64,000 nt of DNA from Mangrovimicrobium sp033283265 (GCA_033283265.1 JAWMQN010000001.1:62001-126000); one strand, 5' to 3'. Positions 1 through 9,977 are shown, counted from the stretch's first letter. Notes: a model not told the origin generated them from the letters alone. Numbers and translations: made by a program.

Positions 1-348
1 CGGGCGGACGGCGAAGTCCGCCACGCTGGTCATCACCGCGATACCGCTGCACAGTGCCTGCGCCCCGGGGGCGGCGTCGAGGAACTGGTTCAGCGCGCCG
101 CACTCGTCGGCCTCGAAATGGCAGAAGGCGATGTAGCGCAATTCGCTCACGGGCATGACGGTCGCCATGGCCTGGCAGACATTCTCGAACAATCCGGCCG
201 GGCCGCTGTGCACGAGGAGGGGGAACTCGTCGACCAGCAGGTACTGGTTGAAGCTGAAACCGCCCGGCAGGTCATCGGCGGAAATCGTCGTGCTGATCCG
301 GTACAGGCTGTCGCCAATGGGATCAATTCTCGTCGCAGGTCTTTCCAT
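1..348 (-). CDS. MBL-fold oxygen-binding di-iron (flavodiiron-like) protein, N-terminal part
   Basis: The gene reads leftward from an ATG at 348 and runs off the window, leaving 116 codons. The visible part resembles the metallo-beta-lactamase-like domain of flavodiiron proteins and of ODP-type oxygen-binding di-iron proteins. The key segment is HFEADECGAL at about residues 78-87, which matches the HxExD iron-ligand motif of that group; the sixth position is Glu rather than the usual His. The opening segment, with a short strand-rich region and FNQYLLVDE, is typical of the same fold. The family binds or reduces oxygen or NO. No flavodoxin domain can be judged because the C-terminus is missing. 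Its neighbour is a divergently unrelated peroxiredoxin on the same strand upstream, which fits a redox or oxygen-stress setting, but that link is inference. Confidence 0.7.
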   Translation of the reverse strand, partial: MERPATRIDPIGDSLYRISTTISADDLPGGFSFNQYLLVDEFPLLVHSGPAGLFENVCQAMATVMPVSELRYIAFCHFEADECGALNQFLDAAPGAQALCSGIAVMTSVADFAVRP

Positions 349-386
349 TGCCGAAATCCTCGAGCCGTGTAAGCGCGTTGGTCGCG

Positions 387-953
387 TCAGCCCTCGAAGG
401 CGCGCACCGGCGCGCTTACACCGCCGGACTGCGTGCCCTTCAGGTAGGCCAGCATGGTGTCCGCGTCGGAGACCTCGAAGGGGTCGGTGGGGCAGTTGTC
501 GGCAAAATCCGGCTCGATGAACATCTTCTCGATCCTGCCGTCGTTCACCAGCATGGAATAGCGCCAGCTGCGCATGCCGAAACCGAGGTTGGATTTGTCG
601 ACCAGCATGCCCATCTTGCGGGTGAACTCGCCGTTGCCGTCGGGCAGCAGGGACACGTTTTTGTTGCCGACCTGCCTGCCCCACTGGAACATCACGAAGG
701 CGTCGTTGACCGACAGGCAGATGATCTCGTCGACACCCTGGGCCCTGAATTCCTCGTACAGCTCCTCGTAGCGGGGCAGGTGATTGGAGGAACAGGTGGG
801 GGTGAAGGCGCCGGGCAGGGAGAACAGCACCACCTTCTTGCCGCCGAAAATCTGTTCGCTGGTCTTGTCCTCCCAGCGGTAGGGGTTGGGACCCTCGACG
901 GACTCGTCGCGGACACGGGTTTTGAAAACGACACTGGGGACCTGTTCGGGCAT
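387..953 (-). CDS. Peroxiredoxin of the Prx5 (thioredoxin-fold) type
   Basis: This 188-residue protein reduces hydrogen peroxide and alkyl hydroperoxides through a reactive cysteine. The signature PGAFTPTCSSNHLP places the peroxidatic Cys at residue 54, and WGRQVGNKNVSLLPDG follows as in other Prx5/PRX-II proteins. Further cysteines occur near residues 80 and 160. There is no fused glutaredoxin domain, unlike the Haemophilus type hybrid, so the reductant must be a separate protein or glutathione. The ATG at 953 is chosen because the peroxiredoxin homology begins right there; a longer open frame upstream to 1175 has no conserved sequence. It is transcribed alone, divergent from the quinone oxidoreductase at 1133. 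Confidence 0.93.
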   Translation of the reverse strand: MPEQVPSVVFKTRVRDESVEGPNPYRWEDKTSEQIFGGKKVVLFSLPGAFTPTCSSNHLPRYEELYEEFRAQGVDEIICLSVNDAFVMFQWGRQVGNKNVSLLPDGNGEFTRKMGMLVDKSNLGFGMRSWRYSMLVNDGRIEKMFIEPDFADNCPTDPFEVSDADTMLAYLKGTQSGGVSAPVRAFEG

Positions 954-1001
954 GGCTGGGGTTTCCTGCGCTAGTGATTGGGTGAATGCAGCTGCATAAA
1001 G

Positions 1002-1028
1002 ATAATAAATACCGGTGATTTTCGCCAA
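1002..1028 (-). promoter_or_regulatory. Candidate promoter of the peroxiredoxin gene
   Basis: Read on the minus strand, TTGGCG (1028-1023) and TATTAT (1007-1002) are separated by 15 bp in an AT-rich patch of the divergent intergenic region. The spacing is shorter than ideal, so this is a weak call. Confidence 0.3.
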
Positions 1029-1132
1029 TGGTGTATGCTGCGGGGCCAGCTGAATTGCGCCACGCCGGGCAAGCGCTCGAAGCGCGCGGCGCGAAAAAAA
1101 CCGAATAAACTGCTGTCCGCGAGGAGAAAACA

Positions 1133-2116
1133 ATGGATGCCATCGTATGCCGGGAACACGGCCCCGCAGAATCACTGGTGCTGGTGGATGACTGGTCGGT
1201 GCCCGCCTGCGGCCCCGGGCAGGTGCAGATCGAGGTGAAGGCCGCGGGCCTCAACTTTCCCGACCTGCTGATGATCCAGGGCAAGTACCAGACCCAGCCG
1301 GACATGCCCTTCGTGCCCGGCGCCGAGTGCGCCGGCGTGGTCAGCGCGGTGGGCGAGGGCGTCGAGCGCTACAGGGTCGGCGACAAGGTGATCGCCGCCA
1401 GCACCCACGGTGCCTTTGCGGCGCAGCGGGTGGTGCAGGAGGCGGAGGTCTATCCGATGCCGGAATCGCTCAGCTACGTGCAGGCCGCGGGTATCAGCCT
1501 GACCTACTTCACCTCCTATCATGCGCTCAAGCAGCGCGCCAACCTGCAGCCGGGGGAGACCCTGCTGGTGCTCGGTGCCGCCGGCGGCGTTGGCGCCACC
1601 GCGGTCGAGATCGGCAAGATGATGGGGGCGCACGTCATCGCCGCCGCCAGCAGCGACGAGAAACTCGCCCTGTGCCGTGAACTCGGTGCCGACGAACTGA
1701 TCAACTACAGCGAGGTGGACCTGAAAACCACGCTCAAGGAAATCACCGGTGGCCGCGGCGTCGACGTGGTCTACGACCCGGTGGGCGGCGACTACACCGA
1801 GGCGGCCCTGCGCAACATGGCCTGGAACGGCCGCTTCCTGGTGATCGGCTTCGCCAGCGGGCCGATTCCCAAGCCGCCGCTCAACCTCGCCCTGCTCAAG
1901 GGCTGCGCCATCGTCGGCGTCTTCTACGGCCGCTTCTCCGGCGAGGAGCCCGAGCGCAACCTGAAAAACGTCGAGGAACTCTGGCAGTGCTTCGCCGAGG
2001 GCAGGCTCAAGCCGGTGGTGACCGATGTCTTTCCCTTCGCCAACTACGTCGATGCCTTCAACTGCCTCGCCGAGCGCCGCGCCCGCGGCAAGGTGATCCT
2101 CGACCTCGAGGCCTGA
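1133..2116 (+). CDS. NADPH:quinone oxidoreductase (zinc-free MDR family)
   Basis: This 327-residue enzyme belongs to the quinone oxidoreductase branch of the medium-chain dehydrogenases and should reduce quinones or activated enones with NADPH. The N-terminal GroES-like domain (residues 1-120) lacks the catalytic and structural zinc cysteines. The Rossmann domain has GAAGGVGATAVEIGK from about residue 147, and the C-terminal ARGKVILDLE tail is typical. A GAGGAG ribosome site lies 6 bases before the ATG. It is monocistronic: the next gene on the right is convergent with only 13 bases between the two stop codons. The substrate cannot be told from the sequence. Confidence 0.9.
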   Translation: MDAIVCREHGPAESLVLVDDWSVPACGPGQVQIEVKAAGLNFPDLLMIQGKYQTQPDMPFVPGAECAGVVSAVGEGVERYRVGDKVIAASTHGAFAAQRVVQEAEVYPMPESLSYVQAAGISLTYFTSYHALKQRANLQPGETLLVLGAAGGVGATAVEIGKMMGAHVIAAASSDEKLALCRELGADELINYSEVDLKTTLKEITGGRGVDVVYDPVGGDYTEAALRNMAWNGRFLVIGFASGPIPKPPLNLALLKGCAIVGVFYGRFSGEEPERNLKNVEELWQCFAEGRLKPVVTDVFPFANYVDAFNCLAERRARGKVILDLEA

Positions 2117-2129
2117 AACGGGCCCGGTT

Positions 2130-2645
2130 TCAGTCCGGGTACTGGCGCAGGGTCAGGGTGTCCCCGCGCTGGCTGAACTCGATATGCTTGAGGAAGGTCA
2201 TGCCGAGCAGGACTTCGTCCATCTGCATGCCGGTGACGATGGAGGCGGGCACATCCTCCAGCGCGATACCGCCGACCGCTACCGAATCGAGGCGGGTGCT
2301 GTAGCTCAGCGTCGTACCGTTGGCGGTCTGGCTGTGGAAGGCGCGGCCCCGGGGCAGGCCCATCGCCTCGGCGAGGCCGAGAGGAATCGCCACCCCGGTG
2401 GCGCCGGTGTCGAGCATGAAGGTCACCGGCTCCCCGTTGATCCTGCCGCTGGTCACGTAGTGGCCGTACTTGTTGCGCTTGAGACTGACCTCGCGCACCC
2501 CGGCGCCGGTCTGCGTGGTGCGCAGCGTGGTGTTGGGATTGAACTGGCGCTCCAGTACGTCGCTGAAAAACCACGCCGCCAGGCCCAGCGCCAGTACCCA
2601 GGTAATGACCATCATGCCCAGGCCCATGCGTTTCTGGGCCTGCAC
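2130..2645 (-). CDS. Membrane-anchored retropepsin-like aspartic protease (TIGR02281 type)
   Basis: This small protein of 171 residues has one N-terminal membrane helix (about residues 8-28), a short linker and a single retropepsin domain. The catalytic motif MLDTGATGVAIP gives Asp79-Thr-Gly, and the second hallmark region VLLGMTFLKHIEF lies near the C-terminus. A single copy of the domain implies dimerisation, as in retroviral proteases; the active site would face the periplasm. I place the start at a GTG (2645) because AGGAGG lies 13 bases upstream and homologues begin just before the conserved KRMGLGM; ATG at 2627 is the alternative. It lies 38 bases behind the YghU-type transferase and probably shares its transcript. 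Physiological substrate unknown. Confidence 0.85.
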   Translation of the reverse strand: MQAQKRMGLGMMVITWVLALGLAAWFFSDVLERQFNPNTTLRTTQTGAGVREVSLKRNKYGHYVTSGRINGEPVTFMLDTGATGVAIPLGLAEAMGLPRGRAFHSQTANGTTLSYSTRLDSVAVGGIALEDVPASIVTGMQMDEVLLGMTFLKHIEFSQRGDTLTLRQYPD

Positions 2646-2683
2646 CGCCTGGCTGTGTTCCTCCTCGCGCAAGTCTGCCGCGC

Positions 2684-3517
2684 TCAGCCGAAGTCCGCGG
2701 CGCTGTGCCGTTCCGGCACGCCGAGGCCGTTCTCGCCCGGCGAGCGGTTGACTCGCAGGCCGCGTTTGACCGCGGGGCGCTCGTCCATCTCGCGGGCCCA
2801 GCGGGCGACATTGCCGTACTGCTCCACGCCGAGGAATTCCTGGGCGTCGTAGGTTTTGCCGATCACCAGTTTGCCGTACCAGGGGAAGTTGGCGATGTCG
2901 GCTATCGTGTATTCGTTGCCGGCGAGGTAGGGCGCCAGCGCAAGGCGCTGGTCGAGCACGTCGAGCTGGCGTTTCACTTCCATGGCGTAACGGTTGATCG
3001 GGTACTCCATGGGCTCCGGCGCGTAGGCGTAGAAGTGGCCAAAGCCGCCGCCGAGGAAAGGCGCCGCACCCATCTGCCAGAACAGCCAGGACAGGCATTC
3101 CGCCCGCTGTGCCGCTTCAGCGGGCAGAAACCGGCCGAACTTCTCCGCGAGGTGGAGCAGGATGGCGCCGGACTCGAAGACCCGGAAGGGGCGCTCACCG
3201 CTGCGATCGACCAGCGCGGGGATCTTGGAGTTGGGGTTGATGGCGACGAAGCCGGAGCTGAACTGGTCGCCCTCGCCGATATCGATTTTCCAGGCATCGT
3301 ACTCGGCCCCGCTGATACCCAGCGCCAGCAGTTCCTCGAGGAGGATGGTCACTTTCTGCCCGTTGGGTGTGCCGAGGGAGTAGAGCTGGAAGGGGTGTTC
3401 GCCCTGCGGCAGCGGTTTTTCGTGGGTGACGCCGGCTACCGGGCGGTTGATGGAGGCGAAAGTGCCGCCGTTTTCCTTGTCCCAGGTCCAGACCCGGGGC
3501 GGGGTATATGCATTCAT
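2684..3517 (-). CDS. yghU: Glutathione S-transferase of the YghU/disulfide-bond oxidoreductase type
   Basis: This 277-residue protein matches the Nu-class glutathione transferases YghU/YfcG, which bind two glutathiones and act as disulfide-bond reductases. Recognisable parts are the leader with WTWDKENGGTFASINRP, the thioredoxin-fold segment SLGTPNGQKVTILLEEL that carries the glutathione-contacting Thr and Asn, NPNSKIPAL, and the all-alpha domain with AGNEYTIADIANFPW. The ATG at 3517 begins the conserved N-terminus. It is flanked by a crotonase 11 bases upstream and the retropepsin downstream, so the three minus-strand genes may form one operon without an obvious shared pathway. Confidence 0.9.
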   Translation of the reverse strand: MNAYTPPRVWTWDKENGGTFASINRPVAGVTHEKPLPQGEHPFQLYSLGTPNGQKVTILLEELLALGISGAEYDAWKIDIGEGDQFSSGFVAINPNSKIPALVDRSGERPFRVFESGAILLHLAEKFGRFLPAEAAQRAECLSWLFWQMGAAPFLGGGFGHFYAYAPEPMEYPINRYAMEVKRQLDVLDQRLALAPYLAGNEYTIADIANFPWYGKLVIGKTYDAQEFLGVEQYGNVARWAREMDERPAVKRGLRVNRSPGENGLGVPERHSAADFG

Positions 3518-3528
3518 GGTGTTCCTTG

Positions 3529-4350
3529 TCAGTCTTCGAGTTCGCCGAAATCGCCGAAACTGCGCGGGCCGAAAGCGGGCGGGCGTTTTTCCATCCCGGC
3601 GATGATGGCCTCCATCTGGTTGGCGCTGCCGAGCAGGCGGGCCTGCAGTTTTTCCTCGCGCCGCAGTCCTTCCTCGGGCGCGCCCTGGCGGGTGCTGTCG
3701 AGCAGGTACTTGCCGAGTGAAATCGCGTCGGGGTTGCGGCCGGCGATGGCCGCGGCCATGGCCCGTGCCTCTTCCAGCGGGTTTTCCGAAAGCTGGGTCA
3801 GCAGCCCGATGGCCAGGGCTTCCGTGCCATCTATGACCCGCCCGGTGAAGGTGAGTTCCTTGGCGATGTCGAGTCGCACCAGGTCGCGCAGGGTCTGTGA
3901 GGCGCTCATGTCGGGTATCAGCCCCCACTTGATCTCCATGACCGACAGCCGGCAGTGCGGGTGGGCGATGCGGATGTCGGTGCCGAGGGCGATCTGCAGG
4001 CCGCCGCCGTAGGCCACGCCGTGCAGGGCGCAGATCACGGGGACCGGCAGCTGGCGCCAGACCCAGGCCGGTGACTGGTAGAAGTTGGGCCACTCGCCGC
4101 CACGGCCGGGGCCGAACAGGTCCATGCCGGGGCGGAAGTCGGCGAAGTTCTCCAGGTCCAGGCCGGCGCAGAAGTGCTCGCCCGCGCCGTGCAGGACCAC
4201 TGCGCGCACCTCACGGTTGCCGGCGAGTTGCTGCCCGGCCGCGGTGAGCGCCTCGAACAGCGGCCAGGACAGGGCGTTCATTTTCTCCGGGCGGTTGAGG
4301 CAGACTTCGGCGACGTGATTTTCAATCTGGACGCTGACCAGTTCGCTCAT
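3529..4350 (-). CDS. Enoyl-CoA hydratase/isomerase family protein (crotonase)
   Basis: This 273-residue crotonase should act on acyl-CoA thioesters. The oxyanion-hole segments are present as HFCAGLDLENF and HGVAYGGGLQIALGTDIRIA. The position usually held by the first catalytic Glu of hydratases is Gln (GGGLQIA), while the later loop reads WGLIPDMSASQTL with an Asp as in dienoyl-CoA isomerases. This argues for an isomerase or related activity rather than plain hydration; this is inference from motif comparison. The ATG at 4350 starts the conserved frame. It heads a minus-strand run with the transferase and retropepsin. Confidence 0.88.
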   Translation of the reverse strand: MSELVSVQIENHVAEVCLNRPEKMNALSWPLFEALTAAGQQLAGNREVRAVVLHGAGEHFCAGLDLENFADFRPGMDLFGPGRGGEWPNFYQSPAWVWRQLPVPVICALHGVAYGGGLQIALGTDIRIAHPHCRLSVMEIKWGLIPDMSASQTLRDLVRLDIAKELTFTGRVIDGTEALAIGLLTQLSENPLEEARAMAAAIAGRNPDAISLGKYLLDSTRQGAPEEGLRREEKLQARLLGSANQMEAIIAGMEKRPPAFGPRSFGDFGELED

Positions 4351-4475
4351 CGGGCGTGGCTCCTGGGGGTGAAATTTCCGGGGGAAGGTGGGTTTTGCTG
4401 CAGTATAGCCTCTATACTGAGCGGACTGAATTCAGCTGCTGATTTGCGTATTTTTGGCCTGGTGCACCTGGCCCC

Positions 4476-4593
4476 GTGCATGACGGCGATTCCCTCCGGG
4501 GAAACACGCCAAAAAACGCACATCCATGTGCAGGCTCGAGCGGCGACGTCCTGTCGCCTAACGGTTTCCCCGGAGGGAATCGCCGCCACGCAC
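4476..4593 (-). repeat. Structured palindromic repeat, copy 1
   Basis: Two 30-base arms (4476-4505 and 4564-4593) are complementary at 28 of 30 positions and enclose a 58-base core. The core holds two further hairpins: GCACAT-CC-ATGTGC (4518-4531) and GGCGAC-GTCCT-GTCGCC (4542-4558). The whole would fold as a long stem ending in a three-way junction. The core is 50/58 identical to the one at 53033-53090, but the long arms are unrelated in sequence while each is self-complementary. Both arm mismatches are A-C on the plus strand and therefore U-G on the minus strand, so a minus-strand RNA is the better folded form. The element fills the 301-base gap between a crotonase and frmA, which diverge. 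Confidence 0.85.
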
Positions 4594-4651
4594 TAACGCC
4601 GGTACCAAGTCGACAGCGGCGATAAGACCCATCACAGATCTGGAGTACACC

Positions 4652-5757
<1,106 letters not shown>

Positions 5758-5758
<1 letters not shown>

Positions 5759-6606
5759 TGACAGCGGTTGCAACAGTCGAGAAAATTGCCGAGAGCCGCT
5801 GTTTCGGCGGCCTGCAGCAGCGTTACAAACACCGCTCCGGGGCGCTGGACTGCGAGATGAACTTCTCGCTCTACCTGCCCCCGGAGGCGGAAGGCGAGCC
5901 GGTGCCGGTGCTCTACTGGCTCTCCGGGCTGACCTGCAGTGACGAGAACTTCGTCACCAAGGCCGGCGCCCAGCGCTACGCGGCGGCCCACCGGGTGGCG
6001 ATCGTCGCGCCGGACACCAGCCCGCGGGGGGAGGGTGTGCCGGACGATTCCGAGGGCGCCTGGGACTTCGGCCTCGCCGCCGGTTTCTATGTCAACGCGA
6101 CGCAGGCGCCGTGGTCCGCGCACTACCGCATGTACGACTACATCGTCGAGGAACTGCCCGGCTTGCTCGGCGGCCTGCCGCTGGATACACAGCGCGCGTC
6201 GATTTTCGGTCACTCGATGGGTGGCCACGGCGCGCTGGTCATCGCCCTGCGCAATCCCGGCAAATACCGCTCGGTGTCCGCCTTCGCGCCGATCTGTTCG
6301 CCGACACGCTGTCCCTGGGGCGAGAAGGCCTTCAGCAATTACCTCGGCGATGATCGCGCCGAGTGGGCGGCCTACGACGCCAGCCTGCTCGTCGCTGGCG
6401 CCGGGGAAAAGCTGCCCATGCTGGTGGACCAGGGCGAGGCGGACAGCTTCCTCGCCGGGCAGCTGAAACCGGAGTTGCTGCGCGAGGCGGCCCAGGCGGC
6501 GGACTACCCGCTGACCCTGCGCACCCAGCCCGGCTACGACCACAGTTACTATTTCATCGCTACTTATATCGGTGAGCACATTGCTTTTCACGCCCGCAAC
6601 CTCTGA
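5758..6606 (+). CDS. fghA: S-formylglutathione hydrolase
   Basis: This 282-residue serine hydrolase cleaves S-formylglutathione to formate and glutathione, completing formaldehyde detoxification begun by the upstream dehydrogenase. The nucleophile elbow GHSMGGHGAL has Ser153; YWLSGLTCSDENF carries the oxyanion region, and the C-terminal YDHSYYFIATYI supplies the catalytic His. Length and all motifs agree with the esterase D family. The start codon overlaps the stop codon of the dehydrogenase gene. Confidence 0.97.
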
Positions 6607-6642
6607 GCGCGGCGCGAAGGCAGACAGAAGAGGATAATACCG

Positions 6643-7350
6643 ATGCGCTTCCTGCAAGCTCTTGTCATCACCCTCGGCGGCTGCCTGCTGCTGGCCGCCG
6701 CGGTCTCCGCCGAGCCGGGTGCCAATGAGATTTCCGTCAACGGCGAGGCCCAGGCGGTGATGGTGCCGGACATGGCGGTCATCGACCTGGTGGTGGTGCG
6801 TGAGGCGGACACCGCGAGGGCCGCCCTCGACGCCAATTCCAGCGCCATGGAAAAAGTGCTGGAGGGCCTGCTCAAGGCGGGGGTGGAGCAGCGCGACCTG
6901 CAGACCTCGGATTTCTCCATCCAGCCGCGTTATGTCTACCCGCAGCGCAGCGATGGCGAACCGCCGAAGCTGGTCGGCTACACGGTGCGCAACGGTCTGA
7001 CCGTGCGGGTGAGGGATCTGGCAAAGCTCGGCAACGTGATCGACAGCGCGGTCAGTCTCGGCGTCAATGAAAGCGGCAGTGTGAGCTTCACCAACGAGGA
7101 TCCCTCGGCGGCGCTCGCGCTGGCCCGCAGCCTCGCCGTGCAGGACGCGCTGGCGAAGGCCGCGACGCTGGCGCAGGCCGCCAATGTGCAGCTGGGTGCA
7201 ATTACAGCGATTTCCGAGCAGAGCTACTCCCCGCAGCCGAAAATGGCGCGCATGGAGGCCGTCAGTCTCGCCGGCGCGGCACCGCCGATGGTGGCCGGGG
7301 AGAACAGCTACCGGGTGGGGGTAAACCTGCGCATCGCAATCGAACAGTAG
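6643..7350 (+). CDS. SIMPL-domain (DUF541/YggE-like) periplasmic protein
   Basis: This 235-residue protein has a signal peptide (cleavage expected after about residue 24, VSA) and then a SIMPL domain. Segments such as ISVNGEAQAVMVPDMAVIDL and GYTVRNGLTVRVRDL match the YggE group, whose members form oligomeric periplasmic assemblies and are linked to oxidative-stress tolerance in E. coli. It lies 36 bases behind the hydrolase gene and may be in the same operon. A second SIMPL protein occurs at 44492 in the P450 region. Confidence 0.88.
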   Translation: MRFLQALVITLGGCLLLAAAVSAEPGANEISVNGEAQAVMVPDMAVIDLVVVREADTARAALDANSSAMEKVLEGLLKAGVEQRDLQTSDFSIQPRYVYPQRSDGEPPKLVGYTVRNGLTVRVRDLAKLGNVIDSAVSLGVNESGSVSFTNEDPSAALALARSLAVQDALAKAATLAQAANVQLGAITAISEQSYSPQPKMARMEAVSLAGAAPPMVAGENSYRVGVNLRIAIEQ

Positions 7351-7402
7351 ACGAGGCCGGCGACACTGACGCAGCAGGAGGGGCCGGCCCTGCGGACAGC
7401 TT

Positions 7403-8884
7403 ATGGGCCTGGAAGTCGAACAGCTTGATTTCAGTCGCGAGGAGGTCTGCCGCTACGGCGACCGGCTGGAGGAAAACCTCGCGGTACTGGAAACACTTCT
7501 CGCCAGGCCGGGCTTCGGCGCCGGTCCCGGCTCCTTCGGTGCCGAACTCGAGATGTACATCGTCGACCGCCAGGGCTACCCGCTGGCGGTCAACCGCGAG
7601 GTGCTCGAGGCCGCCGCCGAGCCCACGCTCACCCTCGAGCTGAACCGCTACAACCTCGAGTTCAACCTGCCCCACAGCGGTCTCGACGCGCAGCCCTTCC
7701 TGCGCGCCGAACAGCAGATCCGGGCGATGCTCGCCCACCTGGAACCTGTCGCCGCGCGCTGGGGCGGGCGCATCGTGCCCATAGGCATCCTGCCGACCCT
7801 GCGGGAAACCGACTTCGGTGTCGCCAATATCACCGACCGGCGGCGCTACCACGCGCTCACCCGGCAACTGATCCAGCGGCGCGGCGGCAACTTCCGCGTG
7901 CAGATCAGCGGCGACGACCCGCTGCAGCTGGAGATGAGCGACATCACCCTGGAGGGCGCCAACACCTCCTTCCAGCTGCACTATCGCGTCGCCCCCGACG
8001 CCTACGCGGATACCTTCAACGCCGTGCAACTGGCGACGCCGCTGGCGCTCGCCATCGCCGGCAATTCACCGACCCTGTTCGGCCACCGCCTGTGGCAGGA
8101 GACGCGCATCCCGCTGTTCAAGCAGTCCATCGACACCCGCCGCTTCGATCCCTACGGCTGCGGACGGCCGCCGCGGGTGGGCTTCGGCCTCGGCTGGGTG
8201 AGGCGCGGGGTGCTGGAACTGTTTCGCGAGGCAGTGCGCATGTACGAGCCGCTGCTGCCGGTGTGCGCGGAGCGCTCTCCGCTACAGCAACTGGACGCAG
8301 GCGAAGTGCCCGGGCTGGCGGAACTGTGCCTGCACCAGGGCACGGTGTGGCAGTGGAACCGGCCGGTCTACGACGCCGCCGAGGGCGGCCACCTGCGCAT
8401 CGAGATGCGCGCGCTGCCGGCCGGGCCCAGCGCCGTCGACATGGCCGCCAATGCGGCCCTGCTGATCGGCCTGGTGGAGGGCCTGCGCCCGCACGTCGAT
8501 ACACTGCTGCCGGCGCTGCCGTTCCACTACGCCCAGTACAACTTCTACCGCGCCGCGCAGAACGGCCTGGAGGCCAGCCTGGTCTGGCCGAGGGGCCTGC
8601 GCGGGCCGGTGGAGGAGCGCAGCGCCGCCAGCGTGCTCGCCGAACTGCTGCCGCTGGCGGCGCGCGGCCTGGACAGCATCGGTATCGCCGCGGGCGAGCG
8701 CGATCACTATCTCGGCATCATCGACGAGCGCCTGGCCGGGGGGCAGACCGGCGCCCGCTGGCAGCTGGCGACACTCGACAGACTGGGCGCCAGCCAGACC
8801 CTGGAGCGAGCCCTGCACGGGATGCTCGAGCGCTTCATCGACTTCAGCCGCGACAACCTGCCGGTGGCACGGTGGCCCCTGTGA
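7403..8884 (+). CDS. GCS2-type glutamate-cysteine ligase / carboxylate-amine ligase family protein
   Basis: This 493-residue protein resembles the GCS2 family, which joins an amine to the gamma-carboxylate of glutamate or related acids with ATP. The segment FGAELEMYIVD near residue 45 is the usual glutamate/metal-binding start of the fold, followed by LELNRYNLEFNLP and a QISGDDPLQLEM region. The family includes true gamma-glutamylcysteine ligases as well as ligases of unknown substrate, and motifs alone do not settle which this is. It sits between a SIMPL protein and an M14-like deacylase, downstream of the glutathione-dependent formaldehyde genes, so glutathione or a related amide is a reasonable product. 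Confidence 0.8.
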   Translation: MGLEVEQLDFSREEVCRYGDRLEENLAVLETLLARPGFGAGPGSFGAELEMYIVDRQGYPLAVNREVLEAAAEPTLTLELNRYNLEFNLPHSGLDAQPFLRAEQQIRAMLAHLEPVAARWGGRIVPIGILPTLRETDFGVANITDRRRYHALTRQLIQRRGGNFRVQISGDDPLQLEMSDITLEGANTSFQLHYRVAPDAYADTFNAVQLATPLALAIAGNSPTLFGHRLWQETRIPLFKQSIDTRRFDPYGCGRPPRVGFGLGWVRRGVLELFREAVRMYEPLLPVCAERSPLQQLDAGEVPGLAELCLHQGTVWQWNRPVYDAAEGGHLRIEMRALPAGPSAVDMAANAALLIGLVEGLRPHVDTLLPALPFHYAQYNFYRAAQNGLEASLVWPRGLRGPVEERSAASVLAELLPLAARGLDSIGIAAGERDHYLGIIDERLAGGQTGARWQLATLDRLGASQTLERALHGMLERFIDFSRDNLPVARWPL

Positions 8885-8908
8885 GGTGCCGGGCGTGAGG
8901 TATCCGCA

Positions 8909-9943
8909 ATGAGAAGGGTGCATTTCTCCCGCGACCCGCGGCCCGACGAAGTCGGCAGCAGCGCGGAGCAGTTCCTGCACTGGATGGGCGGCCCCGCCTG
9001 CCTGCTGCTCACGGGCCGGGACGACAGCCGCACCCGGGCCCTGGTGACCCTGCTGCACGGCAACGAGCCCTCGGGCACCATCGCCCTGCATCGCTGGCTG
9101 CGCAGTGGCGAACGCCCGGCGGTGAACGTGGTCTGCGTGGTCGCCTCGGTGGCAGCGGCGCTGGAGGAACCGCTGTTCAGCCATCGCATGCTGCCGCGGG
9201 CGCGGGACCTCAACCGCTGCTTCCGCCCGCCCTTCGACGACGCCCAGGGCGCGCTGGCGGAGGAACTGCTGACCATCCTGCGCCTGCACCGCCCGGAGGC
9301 GGTGGTGGATATCCACAACACCTCCGGCTCCGGCCCCGCCTTCGGCGTCTGCCGCTACACCGATCGCAATCACGAGGCACTGGTTGCGCTGTTCACCCGC
9401 CGGATGGTGGTCTCCGATCTCGACCTGGGCTCGCTGATGGAACTGACCGAAGCCCACTGCCCGACGGTCACCGTGGAAGTGGGCGGGCGCCTGGACGCCG
9501 AAGCCCACGAACTCGCCTATGAGGGGCTGTGCCGCTATTTCCGTGGCGACGACGTGCTGCAGCCGGAGCGTAGCGACTGGGACCTGGAGCAGTTTGCCCA
9601 CCCGATCCGCCTGGAACTGCAGGAGCACGTCACCCTGACCTACGCCGAAACCCCGAGCGAGAACTACGACATCACCCTGCGCCCGGATATCGAGCACCAC
9701 AATTTCGGCGGCGTGCGCACGGACACCCAGCTCGGCTGGGCCAACGCCGCCGCCGAGCGCCTGTTCCGCGCCCAGGACGGCGGCGGGCGCTGCGCGGTGG
9801 CGAAACTGGTGCGTATCGAGGGCGGGCGACTGTATCCGGCGCAGAACCTCAAACTGTTCATGATCACCACCAATGCACAAATCGCCCATGCGGACTGTTT
9901 GTTCTATGCTGTGGGTGACGATGGGTCCACCATCCTGGTATGA
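8909..9943 (+). CDS. Succinylglutamate desuccinylase/aspartoacylase family zinc deacylase
   Basis: This 344-residue protein has the zinc-binding pattern of the M14-related AstE/aspartoacylase family: LLHGNEPSGT near residue 49 supplies His and Glu, and VVDIHNTSGSGPAFG near residue 133 supplies the second His. A catalytic Glu is likely in CPTVTVEVGG. Such enzymes remove an acyl group from an amino acid. The C-terminal third beyond residue 220 is less conserved. It starts 24 bases after the GCS2-type ligase, which suggests a make-and-break pair acting on the same amide; this is inference. Confidence 0.82.
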   Translation: MRRVHFSRDPRPDEVGSSAEQFLHWMGGPACLLLTGRDDSRTRALVTLLHGNEPSGTIALHRWLRSGERPAVNVVCVVASVAAALEEPLFSHRMLPRARDLNRCFRPPFDDAQGALAEELLTILRLHRPEAVVDIHNTSGSGPAFGVCRYTDRNHEALVALFTRRMVVSDLDLGSLMELTEAHCPTVTVEVGGRLDAEAHELAYEGLCRYFRGDDVLQPERSDWDLEQFAHPIRLELQEHVTLTYAETPSENYDITLRPDIEHHNFGGVRTDTQLGWANAAAERLFRAQDGGGRCAVAKLVRIEGGRLYPAQNLKLFMITTNAQIAHADCLFYAVGDDGSTILV

Positions 9944-9977
9944 GCCGGCTGGCTCGGAAGCTGCGGAGTAGCGAGCA

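Noticed and set aside
4347..4589. An 80-codon minus-strand frame across the palindromic repeat
   Set aside because: The frame simply reads the structured repeat; the second copy keeps the RNA structure but not the reading frame ends, so a protein is unlikely.
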